Assembly (NCBI GenBank): GCA_022843545.1
Contig: JALHNL010000004.1
Coordinates: 1 to 64,000, forward strand
From: Phycisphaerales bacterium
GTDB lineage: Bacteria; Planctomycetota; Phycisphaerae; Phycisphaerales; UBA1924
Direction: 5' to 3'
DNA: 64,000 nucleotides
Shown: positions 25,619-33,130 of the stretch, piece after piece
Position numbering within the stretch: the first letter of the stretch is position 1
How the letters are laid out: every line of letters begins with the position of its first letter
Notes under the pieces: model-generated
The model's database searches: none
What the model was told of the DNA's origin: nothing
Seen by the model: the letters and a program-made list of their open reading frames with translations, nothing else
Translations under genes and position numbers: made by a program

Positions 25619-26990
25619 CCAGCTCGCGCCGCAGCGTCCGCGCGCCGACCATCCACAGCACCATCGCGGCCATCATCGCCATCCCCAGATACTTCCACTC
25701 CTCCACCCAGGGCAGCTTGGGCACCAGCGTGCCCGCGAGGTACGCGCCCCACGGCCACACGAGCGAGGGCGAAAGCGAGGTCTCGCCCCGTGCCCGCATC
25801 GCGCGGTCCATCAGCGCCGCCGCCACCACCGCATGCAGCACGTAATAGTGCGACTGGCAGATGGGCAGCAGGAACAGGTTCACCATCACCAGCAAACCCA
25901 GCAGCAGCGGCGTGTCGCGCCGCGCCTCGCGCTTCCACAGCCCGCCCGCCCACATCGTCGCCAGCACCATCGCCCCGCCGATGCCCAGGTGCACCAGCTT
26001 CATCCAGAACGGAAAGTCCATCGGTCGCTCGCCCGCCGGCGTGAGCAGATAGACCGTCCGGAAGATCACGCCCAGCGGCGTCTGGTTGTCGGACTTGAGC
26101 GTGCCCAGCAGTTCCTTGTCGCGTGTGGTGTCCTCACCCAGTCCAACCGCCGGAAGCACCAGCGCGTGGACCCACTGGTCGTGGTAAGCCAGCGTCTTGG
26201 ACCAGCCGATGGCGACGCCCGGGATGACAAACCCCAGCACGCCCAGCCCCGCCGCCGCGCCCAGCAGCCACCGCCAGTCCCGTCTCCACAGCGGGTAGAG
26301 CAGCAGAAACGCGGGCATGAACTTCAGCACGATCGCCCCCGCCAGCCAAACGCCGGCCCAGAACGACCGCCCCCGCACCGCGCACAGCACCATCCCCGCC
26401 AGCATCATGAGCAGCAGCGTGTTCACCTGCCCGCGCGTGACGGTCACGACCACCGCCGGCGCGGTGAACGCCAGCGGCCACAGCCGCAGGGCCCACCACC
26501 GGCGCGAGAAGGCCGCCGATGGTCGATCGCCGGTGGACTCCTCCACCGCCCGCGCCAGCCAGTGCAACCCCACGCACAGCGCGCCGACCGTCACCAGATA
26601 CCAGATCACCACCGCGACGGGGTAAGGCAGCGTCCCCGGCGGATCCGGCTCGCCCGCGTCGGCCCACGAGGGGTACTCCCGAGTCGGGCCCAGCCTCGGC
26701 GGCGTCGGCGGTGGTGGCGGCTGCCCCAGCGGCTGCATGAGCACCGCGAGGAGCACCGGGTAGTGGTAGTGCCACTCGTTGGTGTCATGCACCGTGTAGA
26801 CGTTGCGGTCCGTGCGGATCGCCCACGCGGCGCGGAAGAACACATCCGCGTCCGTGCGGCGCTGGGTCAGGAACGCCGAACGCTGCAGCGTGAGCGCCCC
26901 CACCCCCACGACCACCAGGAGCATGGACCACACCAGCGCGCGCTCAACGCGGGTCAATCGATGCGGGGCGGGATGGGCCGAAAGGGGCAC
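25611..26990 (-). CDS. GT87/DUF2029-type membrane glycosyltransferase
   Basis: 459 residues with about ten TM segments. After the first TM, a periplasmic loop has DADVFFRAAWAIRTDRNVYTVHD and HYHYPVLLAVLMQPLG, the pattern of polyprenyl-phosphate-mannose-dependent mannosyltransferases (Asp near the loop start, Y-P-P later). The middle has a Pro-rich loop (PPPPPTPPRLG). Such enzymes add a hexose from a lipid-linked donor on the periplasmic face. The acceptor is unknown. The start at 26990 is an ATG directly before the first TM. Confidence 0.8.
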   Translation of the reverse strand: MPLSAHPAPHRLTRVERALVWSMLLVVVGVGALTLQRSAFLTQRRTDADVFFRAAWAIRTDRNVYTVHDTNEWHYHYPVLLAVLMQPLGQPPPPPTPPRLGPTREYPSWADAGEPDPPGTLPYPVAVVIWYLVTVGALCVGLHWLARAVEESTGDRPSAAFSRRWWALRLWPLAFTAPAVVVTVTRGQVNTLLLMMLAGMVLCAVRGRSFWAGVWLAGAIVLKFMPAFLLLYPLWRRDWRWLLGAAAGLGVLGFVIPGVAIGWSKTLAYHDQWVHALVLPAVGLGEDTTRDKELLGTLKSDNQTPLGVIFRTVYLLTPAGERPMDFPFWMKLVHLGIGGAMVLATMWAGGLWKREARRDTPLLLGLLVMVNLFLLPICQSHYYVLHAVVAAALMDRAMRARGETSLSPSLVWPWGAYLAGTLVPKLPWVEEWKYLGMAMMAAMVLWMVGARTLRRELAK

Positions 26991-27036
26991 GAGGTGAGAT
27001 TAGCCGATCCTGGGAAGCCCGACACTCTTGGGTGGC

Positions 27037-27055
27037 CCGGCACTCCGTGCCGGGC
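27037..27055. repeat. Short palindrome between two minus-strand genes
   Basis: CCCGGCAC, TCC, GTGCCGGG: 8-base arms and a 3-base loop. It lies in the spacer between the GT87 gene and the gene at 27064. Related by layout to 17342, and by its GGCACNCCGTGCC-type core to 46105-46125. Confidence 0.6.
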
Positions 27056-27063
27056 TTTCCCCT

Positions 27064-27654
27064 CTACCCCAGCCACGCCCGCAGGTCGCTCGCCGCCGCG
27101 TCCTCGCTCGCCGGGATCGTCCGCACCACCCGCAGCACGCCGATGCGGGTGCGGATGTCGATGCCCCGTGGGTCGACTCCAACCGCGAGCGGCTCGTGGA
27201 CCTCGACCAAAAGGGAAGCGGCGGCCGCGCGCCCAAGCGCCGCGCGATCCGCGTTCAGCGCCCTCACCAGCCGCGATTCAGCCTCCGCCAGCGGGTTGGC
27301 CAGTTCCAGGTCCCCCGCCTCGCCCACACGCCCCGCGTGTTTGCACGACACCACCGTCAGCACCGCCATCACGCCCGAGGGCGGGCCGTGATAGGCCATC
27401 CAGCGGTCAAACCACCGCCCGTCGGCGCCCTCGTCGGCGGGTGCGGTCTCGCACAGCACCTGCAGCCCGCGGTCGTCGTCTTCGGGGACGCACAGAGTCA
27501 GGTCGCCCGGCTCGAGCAGCGTGCGCGGCAAAGGCATGAAGAGCCGGCCCGCCCGCCCGTCGATCACGAAGTTCTGCCTGGGCAGCGCCACGCCCCTCGC
27601 GAGCACGTCGCCGCGCCGAAAAGCCCACATCACATCCGCAGCGCTCAGGTCCAT
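27064..27654 (-). CDS. Conserved-looking protein of unknown function
   Basis: 196 residues from the ATG at 27654. No TM or signal peptide is visible. The N-terminal half is strand-rich (FVIDGRAGRLFMPLPRTLL, LTLCVPEDDDRGLQVLCET). It contains GPPSGVMAVLTVVSCKHAGRV and later LLVEVHEPLAVGVDPRGIDI. The alternating strand pattern resembles flavin-reductase or PPOX split barrels, but no diagnostic motif is present and I do not assign it. It is followed at 22 bases by the lipoprotein gene on the same strand. Confidence 0.55.
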   Translation of the reverse strand: MDLSAADVMWAFRRGDVLARGVALPRQNFVIDGRAGRLFMPLPRTLLEPGDLTLCVPEDDDRGLQVLCETAPADEGADGRWFDRWMAYHGPPSGVMAVLTVVSCKHAGRVGEAGDLELANPLAEAESRLVRALNADRAALGRAAAASLLVEVHEPLAVGVDPRGIDIRTRIGVLRVVRTIPASEDAAASDLRAWLG

Positions 27655-27676
27655 CGACGGATGTTACCCGGCGCGA

Positions 27677-28141
27677 TCAGCGGGCGTGCCAGTACCAGCG
27701 CCGTTCATACCAGTACCGCCCCGCGTTGGACCCGTCGGGATCAAGGTACAGATACTGGTTGGCCTCGCTGGGCAGGTACAGGTACCGCCGGTCGTTCAGG
27801 CTCGGCGCCGGCGGCTCGGGCCACTGGCTCGTCGCGAGCATCGGGCCCGGTCGCGAAGCCGACAAGTCGGCGTCGCGCCGCGAAGCCTCGGGCAACTCGG
27901 CCAGCCAATCGCCGGGCAACTGCTGCTCGACCTGGGGTGTCTGGAAGACCGCGGCGTTGCCGGGTCCGCCGCGCCACACCGGCGAGTTGGCCCGGTTGAT
28001 GATCGGGGTGCGGGGGCCGTCGAGTGCGGCGGAGGGCTGGGCGCACCCGCCCAGTGACGACACGATGATCGCGCCCAGAGCGAGGGTCAGGGGCGTGCAG
28101 GCGGGTCGGCGGCGGGTAAACACGGGTATGTTCCGAACCAT
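27677..28141 (-). CDS. Putative lipoprotein
   Basis: 154 residues from the ATG at 28141 (MVRNIPVF). A signal peptide with hydrophobic core TLALGAIIVSSLGGC ends in a lipobox LGGC, so the mature protein should be lipidated at that Cys. The mature part is low in secondary structure and has DRRYLYLPSEANQYLYLDPDGS and a Trp/Tyr-rich end (GRYWYERRWYWHAR). Tyr-rich tails like this may contact polysaccharide or membrane. No known domain. Confidence 0.65.
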   Translation of the reverse strand: MVRNIPVFTRRRPACTPLTLALGAIIVSSLGGCAQPSAALDGPRTPIINRANSPVWRGGPGNAAVFQTPQVEQQLPGDWLAELPEASRRDADLSASRPGPMLATSQWPEPPAPSLNDRRYLYLPSEANQYLYLDPDGSNAGRYWYERRWYWHAR

Positions 28142-28316
28142 GAGGGAAAGAACGTCAATCGGCGTGCCAACACCTGGCAGCCGGCGCATCCCTGCGTGGC
28201 GGGCATCCGTGCGTTGTTTTCTCGGACCGTGGCCCGATGCGGAAGAACGTTGAGCGGGCGTGTGTGTTCCGGGCGACACAGACCAACCCTGCGGCCCAGC
28301 GTATGTCCGCGGTAAG

Positions 28317-28390
28317 TACCCGGGGTGCGATTCGAACGCACGACCTGTTCTTTAGGAAAGAACTGCTCTATCCAGCTGAGCTACCCGGGC
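28317..28390 (-). tRNA. tRNA-Arg (anticodon CCU)
   Basis: A 74-base cloverleaf on the minus strand. The acceptor arm is GCCCGGG with CCCGGGT (six Watson-Crick pairs and a G-U at the end). The D arm is GCTC/GAGC. The anticodon stem is GTTCT/AGAAC with loop TTCCTAA (anticodon CCT). The variable loop is 5 bases and the T arm GTGCG/CGCAC has loop TTCGAAT. The discriminator is A and the 3' CCA is not encoded. It reads AGG codons. Confidence 0.95.
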
Positions 28391-28446
28391 ACGCCCACAG
28401 TTTACGCTCGCCGGGGACGGCGGTTGGCACCCCCCCCCGAGGGCCC

Positions 28447-29337
28447 CTACCGCCCCACAACCCCGCGCCACCACCACCGCAGCCGGGCCTTGGGCGGGAT
28501 GGGCAGCGATCGGGCCTTCATCTCTTGCACCAGATCGTTCCAGATCGCCGGGTCAGAGCCGAACTTGGCGTAGCGCGCCGCCCGCCACGCCGCGGCCTCG
28601 CTCCAGTGGTGCGCGTCGCGCGGGTCAAAGTGCTTCCGCATGATCCGCAGGAAGTCCTGCGTGCCGCGGTGGATGTGCTTGCGCCCCGAGAGGTTCCCGC
28701 CGTCGGCCCGCTCGTGGTAGTCCACCGTCAGCGCGCTCGACACCGCGATCCGCCCGTGATCCGCCGCGCGACGCGCAAACTCGCGGTCCTGTCCGTGCCT
28801 GATCTCCGGGTCAAATCGCAGCCCCGCCTCGATCACCCTCCTCGGCACGACCATCCCCGAAGTCGCGAACATCAGGATCGGACGGAACCTGAACACATCG
28901 CCCGGCGTGGTGACAAAGCCTCGGTCGCCCTCCCCGAGCCACTCGGGCGGGGGCACCCGCGTCAGCGTCGAGCCGTCGGGCAGGTGGCTGACCCGCCCGG
29001 CGATGGTGAGCGCCGCGCCGGTGGCCCCGGCGAGCTCAACGGCCCGGGCGATCTCGGGCCGAAGCGCGTCGTCGGCGTCAAGAAACACGACCAGGTCGGC
29101 GCGCGACACGTCCAGACCGCGGTTGCGGGCCGTGCTCACCCCGCCGTTGGGCTTCTCTTCGATGTGCAGGCGGCGCTCTCCCGCGAACCCGTCCAAAGCG
29201 GACCGGGCCGGGGGCGACGAGCCGTCGTCGACCACGATGACACGCGCCACGAAAGGCAGCGCCAGCGCCGAGGCGACCGCCCGCGCGAGGGTGGCGTGGT
29301 CGTTGAAGGTCGGGATGACCACCTCCACGCTGGGCAT
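28447..29337 (-). CDS. Family 2 glycosyltransferase
   Basis: 296 residues from the ATG at 29337. The GT-A motifs are VEVVIPTFNDHATL, VVDDGSSPPARSAL, GGVSTARNRGLD, VFLDADDALRP (metal-binding DADD) and later GQDREFARRAADHG. The C-terminus is Trp/Arg-rich (LRWWWRGVVGR) and may bind the membrane. It is divergent from the methyltransferase at 29384. The two may act in the same surface-polysaccharide step. Acceptor and donor are unknown. Confidence 0.85.
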   Translation of the reverse strand: MPSVEVVIPTFNDHATLARAVASALALPFVARVIVVDDGSSPPARSALDGFAGERRLHIEEKPNGGVSTARNRGLDVSRADLVVFLDADDALRPEIARAVELAGATGAALTIAGRVSHLPDGSTLTRVPPPEWLGEGDRGFVTTPGDVFRFRPILMFATSGMVVPRRVIEAGLRFDPEIRHGQDREFARRAADHGRIAVSSALTVDYHERADGGNLSGRKHIHRGTQDFLRIMRKHFDPRDAHHWSEAAAWRAARYAKFGSDPAIWNDLVQEMKARSLPIPPKARLRWWWRGVVGR

Positions 29338-29383
29338 GCGGCGGGACGATAGGATCGGTCGCCCGCAGGCTCAGCGGGCCGAC

Positions 29384-30121
29384 ATGCCCACACCCACCGA
29401 CTACACCCGAGAGTACTTCAGCACGCGCGACGACAACGCGTCGAAGTCGGCGTCCGTGATCGTGCCCATGCTCATGGACCTGGTCTCACCCCGCAGCGTG
29501 GTGGACATCGGGTGCGGCCTGGGCGCGTGGTTGGCCACGTTCGAGGCGGCGGGCGTCAAGGACTACCAGGGGCTGGATGGCCCCTACGTGAACACCGCGC
29601 AGTTGCGGATCCCGCGCGAGCGATTCCTTCCCGCTCAGTTGCCCAAGGGCATGGACCTGGGAAGAACGTTCGATCTCGCCCTGTGCCTGGAAGTGGCGGA
29701 GCATCTGCCCGCCAGCGCGGCCGGCGAACTCGTGGACGCGCTGACCGCCCTCGCCCCGGTGGTGGCGTTCAGCGCGGCCATCCCGCTTCAGGGCGGAACC
29801 GGGCACGTCAACGAGCAGTGGCCCACGTACTGGGCGGACCTGTTCATGCGCCGCGGCTACCTGGCGGTGGACGCCCTGCGCCCGCGCATCTGGGGCGACG
29901 AGCGCGTCGCCTGGTGGTACAGGCAGAACGCCCTGGTTTTCGCGAGCACCGCCGCGATGGAGGCCCACGAGCACCTCCTCAAGTGGCGCGCCCGCACCAG
30001 CGACGCCATGCTGTCCCTGGTCCACCCCGAGCTGCTCGAAAAGCGCAACCGCAAGCCCATGCGCCCGCTGCCCGCGTTGGCGGTGATGGGCGCCTGGCTG
30101 CGCGCGGTCACGCGCCGCTAA
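29384..30121 (+). CDS. SAM-dependent methyltransferase (class I)
   Basis: 245 residues. The ATG at 29384 starts just after the divergent GT2 gene; the longer frame upstream is antisense to that gene. SAM binding is marked by SVVDIGCGLGAWLATF (motif I), followed by LALCLEVAEHLPA (motif II/post I). The rest has FSAAIPLQGGTGHVNEQWPTYWADLF, typical of methyltransferases found in polysaccharide clusters. A C-terminal helix follows. The substrate may be a glycan or small molecule. Confidence 0.8.
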   Translation: MPTPTDYTREYFSTRDDNASKSASVIVPMLMDLVSPRSVVDIGCGLGAWLATFEAAGVKDYQGLDGPYVNTAQLRIPRERFLPAQLPKGMDLGRTFDLALCLEVAEHLPASAAGELVDALTALAPVVAFSAAIPLQGGTGHVNEQWPTYWADLFMRRGYLAVDALRPRIWGDERVAWWYRQNALVFASTAAMEAHEHLLKWRARTSDAMLSLVHPELLEKRNRKPMRPLPALAVMGAWLRAVTRR

Positions 30122-30135
30122 ATCCGCCGCGCCGC

Positions 30136-31428
30136 TTACTTGCTCCGCGGATCCTCGACCCGGGCCACGAAGAACCACACGCCCGTCGCCTCATCGCGGA
30201 TGATCATCAGGAACGGACGATCCGCCTTGAACTCGACCGGGTCGGGCTCGGGCATCGGCATGGCGCTCGTCGGCGCCATCACCACCGCCGTCGCCGCCGC
30301 CGCCTCCGTGCCTTCCTCGTCCACGATCATCTTCGCCGCGTGCAGCACGTCGGCGATCATCAGCGCCGTCGGGCTGATCAGCGGGAACTCCGCGTTATCG
30401 GTGAACGCCCGCTGCACACCCAGTGACTTGAGCTGCCCGGCCACCGAGGCCTTGCCCTCGATCGTGAACTTGGGCATCGACACGTTCACACGCACACTCT
30501 GCACCTTGCCCAGGATCGCGTCCAGCGACTCGGCGCCCTCCGCCGTGCCCAGCGCCGCGACCAGCGGCTTCAAGCCCTCCACCTCGCGCGGCAGGATCAA
30601 CACGGCAGACGCCCCGCCCGCATAGGGCATCACAAGCGTCTGCACCTCGACCCGGTTGTCGGGCGAAGCCACCACGCCCTGCGCATACCTGAACCGCTCG
30701 ACCTGCCGCATCATCTCCGCATCAACGGTCTCGCCGTTGTAGAGCGAGAACGGCTCGGTCTTCGTCGCACGCTTCGAGAACTGCTCGCCCCAGCGACCGC
30801 GGAAGTAGATCGTGTTCGTGATCACCAGCCCCTCGCTCACGATGTTGTCGCGCGTGATGATGCTGGGGATGAGCCCTCGGGTCTGCTCCTTGACCCAGTT
30901 GTTGACCACGGCGGCGGCCTCGTCGGGCTTGGTGTGATCCAGCCGCCCAAGGCCCGCCAGGTGATAGTTCTTGAGCAGCGTCAGGTACTGGTCGTTCACG
31001 TTCAGATCGCGCGACGCCCACAGACGGTTGGCCGTGCTGAACGTGTACGCCAAGTCCCCCCACTGCTTGGCCTGATGCTCCATCTGCCGCCGAGCCAGGG
31101 TCCACGCCGCGTCGCCTCGCGGCGACGGCACGTCGCCCAGGCCCAGCAAGGCGTCCATCTCCTGCGCCGTCTGCCCCGTCGCCCCGGCACGCGTCATCGT
31201 GAGCGCGACGCTGAGGCTGTAGGGCGAGAACACCGCGTTCTTGCCCGCCTCGCTGATCGCCAGAAGCCGAAGCGCGAATCGGTTGCTCCCCTTCACCACC
31301 GCCGTGACGTGCTCGGGCCCGGCCTGAACATCAGTGTCTGACACGGGCACATCCTCGGGTTTGGGGGAGAAAGCCAGCAGCCCGCCCGCGGCGAGCATCA
31401 CGCTCACGATCCTCAGTGCATTGCGCAT
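30136..31428 (-). CDS. Secreted serpin (predicted inhibitory)
   Basis: 430 residues. An N-terminal signal peptide (MRNALRIVSVMLAAGGLLAF) exports it. The fold follows closely: NAVFSPYSLSVALTMTRAGA, TANRLWASRDL, VNNWVKEQTRGLIPSII, TNTIYFRGRW, ASAVLILPRE, VSMPKFTIEGKASV and DRPFLMIIRDEATG. The reactive-loop hinge (residues 370-380, DEEGTEAAAAT) has the small residues needed for insertion into the beta-sheet. Counting 17 from the first hinge Glu places P1-P1' at Thr387-Ser388, so a trypsin-like target is not obvious. It probably protects against proteases in the periplasm or outside the cell. Confidence 0.9.
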   Translation of the reverse strand: MRNALRIVSVMLAAGGLLAFSPKPEDVPVSDTDVQAGPEHVTAVVKGSNRFALRLLAISEAGKNAVFSPYSLSVALTMTRAGATGQTAQEMDALLGLGDVPSPRGDAAWTLARRQMEHQAKQWGDLAYTFSTANRLWASRDLNVNDQYLTLLKNYHLAGLGRLDHTKPDEAAAVVNNWVKEQTRGLIPSIITRDNIVSEGLVITNTIYFRGRWGEQFSKRATKTEPFSLYNGETVDAEMMRQVERFRYAQGVVASPDNRVEVQTLVMPYAGGASAVLILPREVEGLKPLVAALGTAEGAESLDAILGKVQSVRVNVSMPKFTIEGKASVAGQLKSLGVQRAFTDNAEFPLISPTALMIADVLHAAKMIVDEEGTEAAAATAVVMAPTSAMPMPEPDPVEFKADRPFLMIIRDEATGVWFFVARVEDPRSK

Positions 31429-31544
31429 CCGTCCACTCCTTGCAGCACGACCAGTCTACCGGCTCATGGCCCTCCACGGCCCACACGTGTTAAACCCCCA
31501 AGTCGAGCGATGGTTCCCGCGCGGACGCCTCGATACGCTCCGAC

Positions 31545-32039
31545 ATGGCCATCGACACCAAACGAGTACCTGATCGACGCAAACTGCGGTTCGAGTCCAT
31601 CGCCGAACTGCGGGCCGAGATCGACCGCGTATTCAAGGCCGACGAGACCGGGCGCCTCAAGCGGCTGGGCAACTGGACAGCGGGGCAGAACCTGTTCCAC
31701 ATCGCCGCCTGGATCAACTACGCCTACGACGGCTTCCCCGCGGAGATCAGGCGCCCGCCGTGGGCCATGCGGGTGTTGCTCAAGATGCTGAAGGGGCGGA
31801 TGCTCTCGCGCGGCCTGCCCGTGGGCTTTCGCCTTCCGGGCGTGGCCGCGGGAACCTTGGGAATCGACGACGTCCCCACTCACGAAGGACACCGCCTCCT
31901 GACCGCCGCCCTCAACCGCCTGGAGAAGCAGCCCCCCTCGCTGCCAAGCCCGGCCCTGGGCCCATTGACCCATCAGGAGTGGATAGCCCTCCACCTTCGC
32001 CATGCCGAACTGCATCTGGGGTTCTTGATGCCGGTGTGA
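31545..32039 (+). CDS. DUF1569 protein (DinB-like fold)
   Basis: 164 residues. It has RLGNWTAGQNLFHIAAWINYAYDGFP, the DUF1569 signature with the conserved His of the DinB/YfiT-like four-helix bundle, and ends HLRHAELHLGFLMP with a second His pair that could complete a metal site. Function is unknown; relatives with this fold bind a divalent metal. A second DinB-type gene lies tail to tail 15 bases away, so two distant members of the same fold are adjacent. Confidence 0.8.
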   Translation: MAIDTKRVPDRRKLRFESIAELRAEIDRVFKADETGRLKRLGNWTAGQNLFHIAAWINYAYDGFPAEIRRPPWAMRVLLKMLKGRMLSRGLPVGFRLPGVAAGTLGIDDVPTHEGHRLLTAALNRLEKQPPSLPSPALGPLTHQEWIALHLRHAELHLGFLMPV

Positions 32040-32054
32040 CCTGGCCGGCCTCAC

Positions 32055-32552
32055 TCACACCGGCCGACGGCAACCCATCATGAAGTCCAGTTCCGGAGCG
32101 GGCCGCCCTAAACGTCGCAGAATGTTCACCGCCTGGGCGCGGTGGTGCGTGGAATGCACCACCCCTTGCAGCAACATCTCCCGCAGCGTGGCCCGGTAGA
32201 GGCTCCCCTTGCTGTCGCGGTACACCTGCTCCCGGTCAAGTTCCCCCGGCGAAAGGGGCGCCAGGAATTCGTCGCGGGCGTTGCGGACCGCCTTGAACCG
32301 CGCAGCGATCTGGTCTGGTGTCAACTTGGCCTTCTCGTCGCCCCAGGGAGTCTCAGACACCCCCTTCCAGCGCGAAAGCCAGACCTCCTCGCCCACCAGG
32401 ATGTGCATGAGCGTTCGGCGCAACGAGCCCGGGCCGATGTCAAAGGGCTGGTCGAGCCCCTGGTCATCCAGCGCGCGGGCCCCGGCGAGCAATTGGTCGT
32501 TGGCCGAGTCGCCGTAGCCCAGCATCCGCTGCAAGAGTCCGATCTCGGTCAT
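32055..32552 (-). CDS. DinB family protein
   Basis: 165 residues from the ATG at 32552. A helical bundle with the metal-binding pattern: HILVGEEVWLSRW (His), and HSTHHRAQAVNILRRLG with the H-x-x-x-H of DinB/DUF664-type thiol transferases. It ends DFMMGCRRP. The enzyme class includes bacillithiol/mycothiol-dependent S-transferases, but the thiol partner is unknown. The protein at 24230 with remote BshC similarity is the only other possible hint of such a thiol here. Confidence 0.8.
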   Translation of the reverse strand: MTEIGLLQRMLGYGDSANDQLLAGARALDDQGLDQPFDIGPGSLRRTLMHILVGEEVWLSRWKGVSETPWGDEKAKLTPDQIAARFKAVRNARDEFLAPLSPGELDREQVYRDSKGSLYRATLREMLLQGVVHSTHHRAQAVNILRRLGRPAPELDFMMGCRRPV

Positions 32553-32640
32553 GCGACGAGTGTAACGGGTGGGCGGTACAGCGGACCCGCGTGGCGGGGG
32601 GCTTCGGGGCGGCACACCTAGGTAGGCGGTGCGGTGGGGA

Positions 32641-32680
32641 CGAAAAAGAAAGCAGGGCCGAGCGTTAGCCCGGCCCTGCA
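32641..32680 (-). terminator. Rho-independent terminator for the polylysine-peptide transcript
   Basis: On the minus strand, arms GCAGGGCCG and CGGCCCTGC (9 pairs, 10-base loop) are followed by TTTCTTTTTC. It lies 185 bases downstream of the tiny gene at 32865-32927 and about 90 bases upstream of dinB (32552), so it separates the two transcripts. Confidence 0.85.
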
Positions 32681-32864
32681 TGCTTTTCGCCCGCGGGGTC
32701 GCGACCGCAGGGTGCGTCCACACACGGGCAAAGTTCGTCGTCGGAACACCCGCGGGCCGGGAGGTCAGCACGTAGCCGGCCTCGAACCGATGCGGGTGAA
32801 GGTCCCGGGCCGCCGACGGGGCGCCCCTGTCAAGCAGGGGCCCGCGCCGCCGACGCCCGCCGAC
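32681..32864 (-). ncRNA. Possible structured 3' UTR or small RNA downstream of the tiny peptide gene
   Basis: A GC-rich 184-base stretch between the 20-codon gene and its terminator. It holds a strong hairpin (CCCCTG, CTTGA, CAGGGG on the minus strand near 32826-32842) and no convincing coding frame. With the 63-base gene, the transcript would be about 250-300 bases, of which most is non-coding. It may be a 3'-derived RNA; this is an inference from layout only. Confidence 0.3.
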
Positions 32865-32927
32865 TCACTTACGGGCCTTCTTCTTGGTGCCCTTCTTCTT
32901 GCCCTTCTTCTTGGCTTTCTTCGCCAT
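32865..32927 (-). CDS. 20-residue polylysine peptide
   Basis: ATG to TGA, 20 residues: 12 Lys, 1 Arg, 3 Ala, 2 Gly, 1 Thr and the start Met, arranged as AKK/KKG-type repeats with no acidic or hydrophobic residue. GAGGAG sits seven bases upstream of the ATG, one of the best Shine-Dalgarno sequences in the window. Directly before it is a 7-base inverted repeat, and a canonical terminator follows downstream. It looks like a free-standing version of a histone-H1/Hc1-like basic tail and could bind DNA, RNA or the ribosome. AAG/AAA codons in a GC-rich genome argue for selection on the lysines. Confidence 0.7.
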   Translation of the reverse strand: MAKKAKKKGKKKGTKKKARK

Positions 32928-32937
32928 GGTTCACTCC

Positions 32938-32953
32938 TCGGACATTTGTCCGA
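32938..32953. promoter_or_regulatory. Inverted repeat directly upstream of the polylysine-peptide Shine-Dalgarno
   Basis: TCGGACA, TT, TGTCCGA: a perfect 7-base inverted repeat with a 2-base spacer. It could be an operator in DNA or a hairpin next to the Shine-Dalgarno in the mRNA. Candidate promoter hexamers lie further upstream (TATGTT/GATAGC on the minus strand) but are not convincing. Confidence 0.5.
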
Positions 32954-33130
32954 ACGGTCGTGCATGTGGTCGAGCGTTACGCAGCGCGCGACCCATGCAG
33001 GTTGTGTGCTATCGGAAACATACCACAAGGTTCTTGAGTCGTGCGCGCCGCGCAGTGGTGGAAGACCTGTCGCCGAGCATGCTCTTCGCTCGCGCCGCGC
33101 TCGTTGATCGCGCGCCGATAAAGTCGTGAC

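Noticed and set aside
25833-27539. A 568-codon plus-strand frame spanning the GT87 gene and its neighbour
   Set aside because: It runs across two minus-strand genes, is rich in His/Arg/Gln/Pro and has no recognisable motif.
28142-28316. A second tRNA or a small RNA next to tRNA-Arg
   Set aside because: No cloverleaf, terminator or conserved structure could be drawn in this spacer.
32553-32927. Read-through fusion of the polylysine peptide with dinB
   Set aside because: The frames are the same and open apart from one TGA, but a strong terminator lies between them and dinB has a normal start of its own at 32552.
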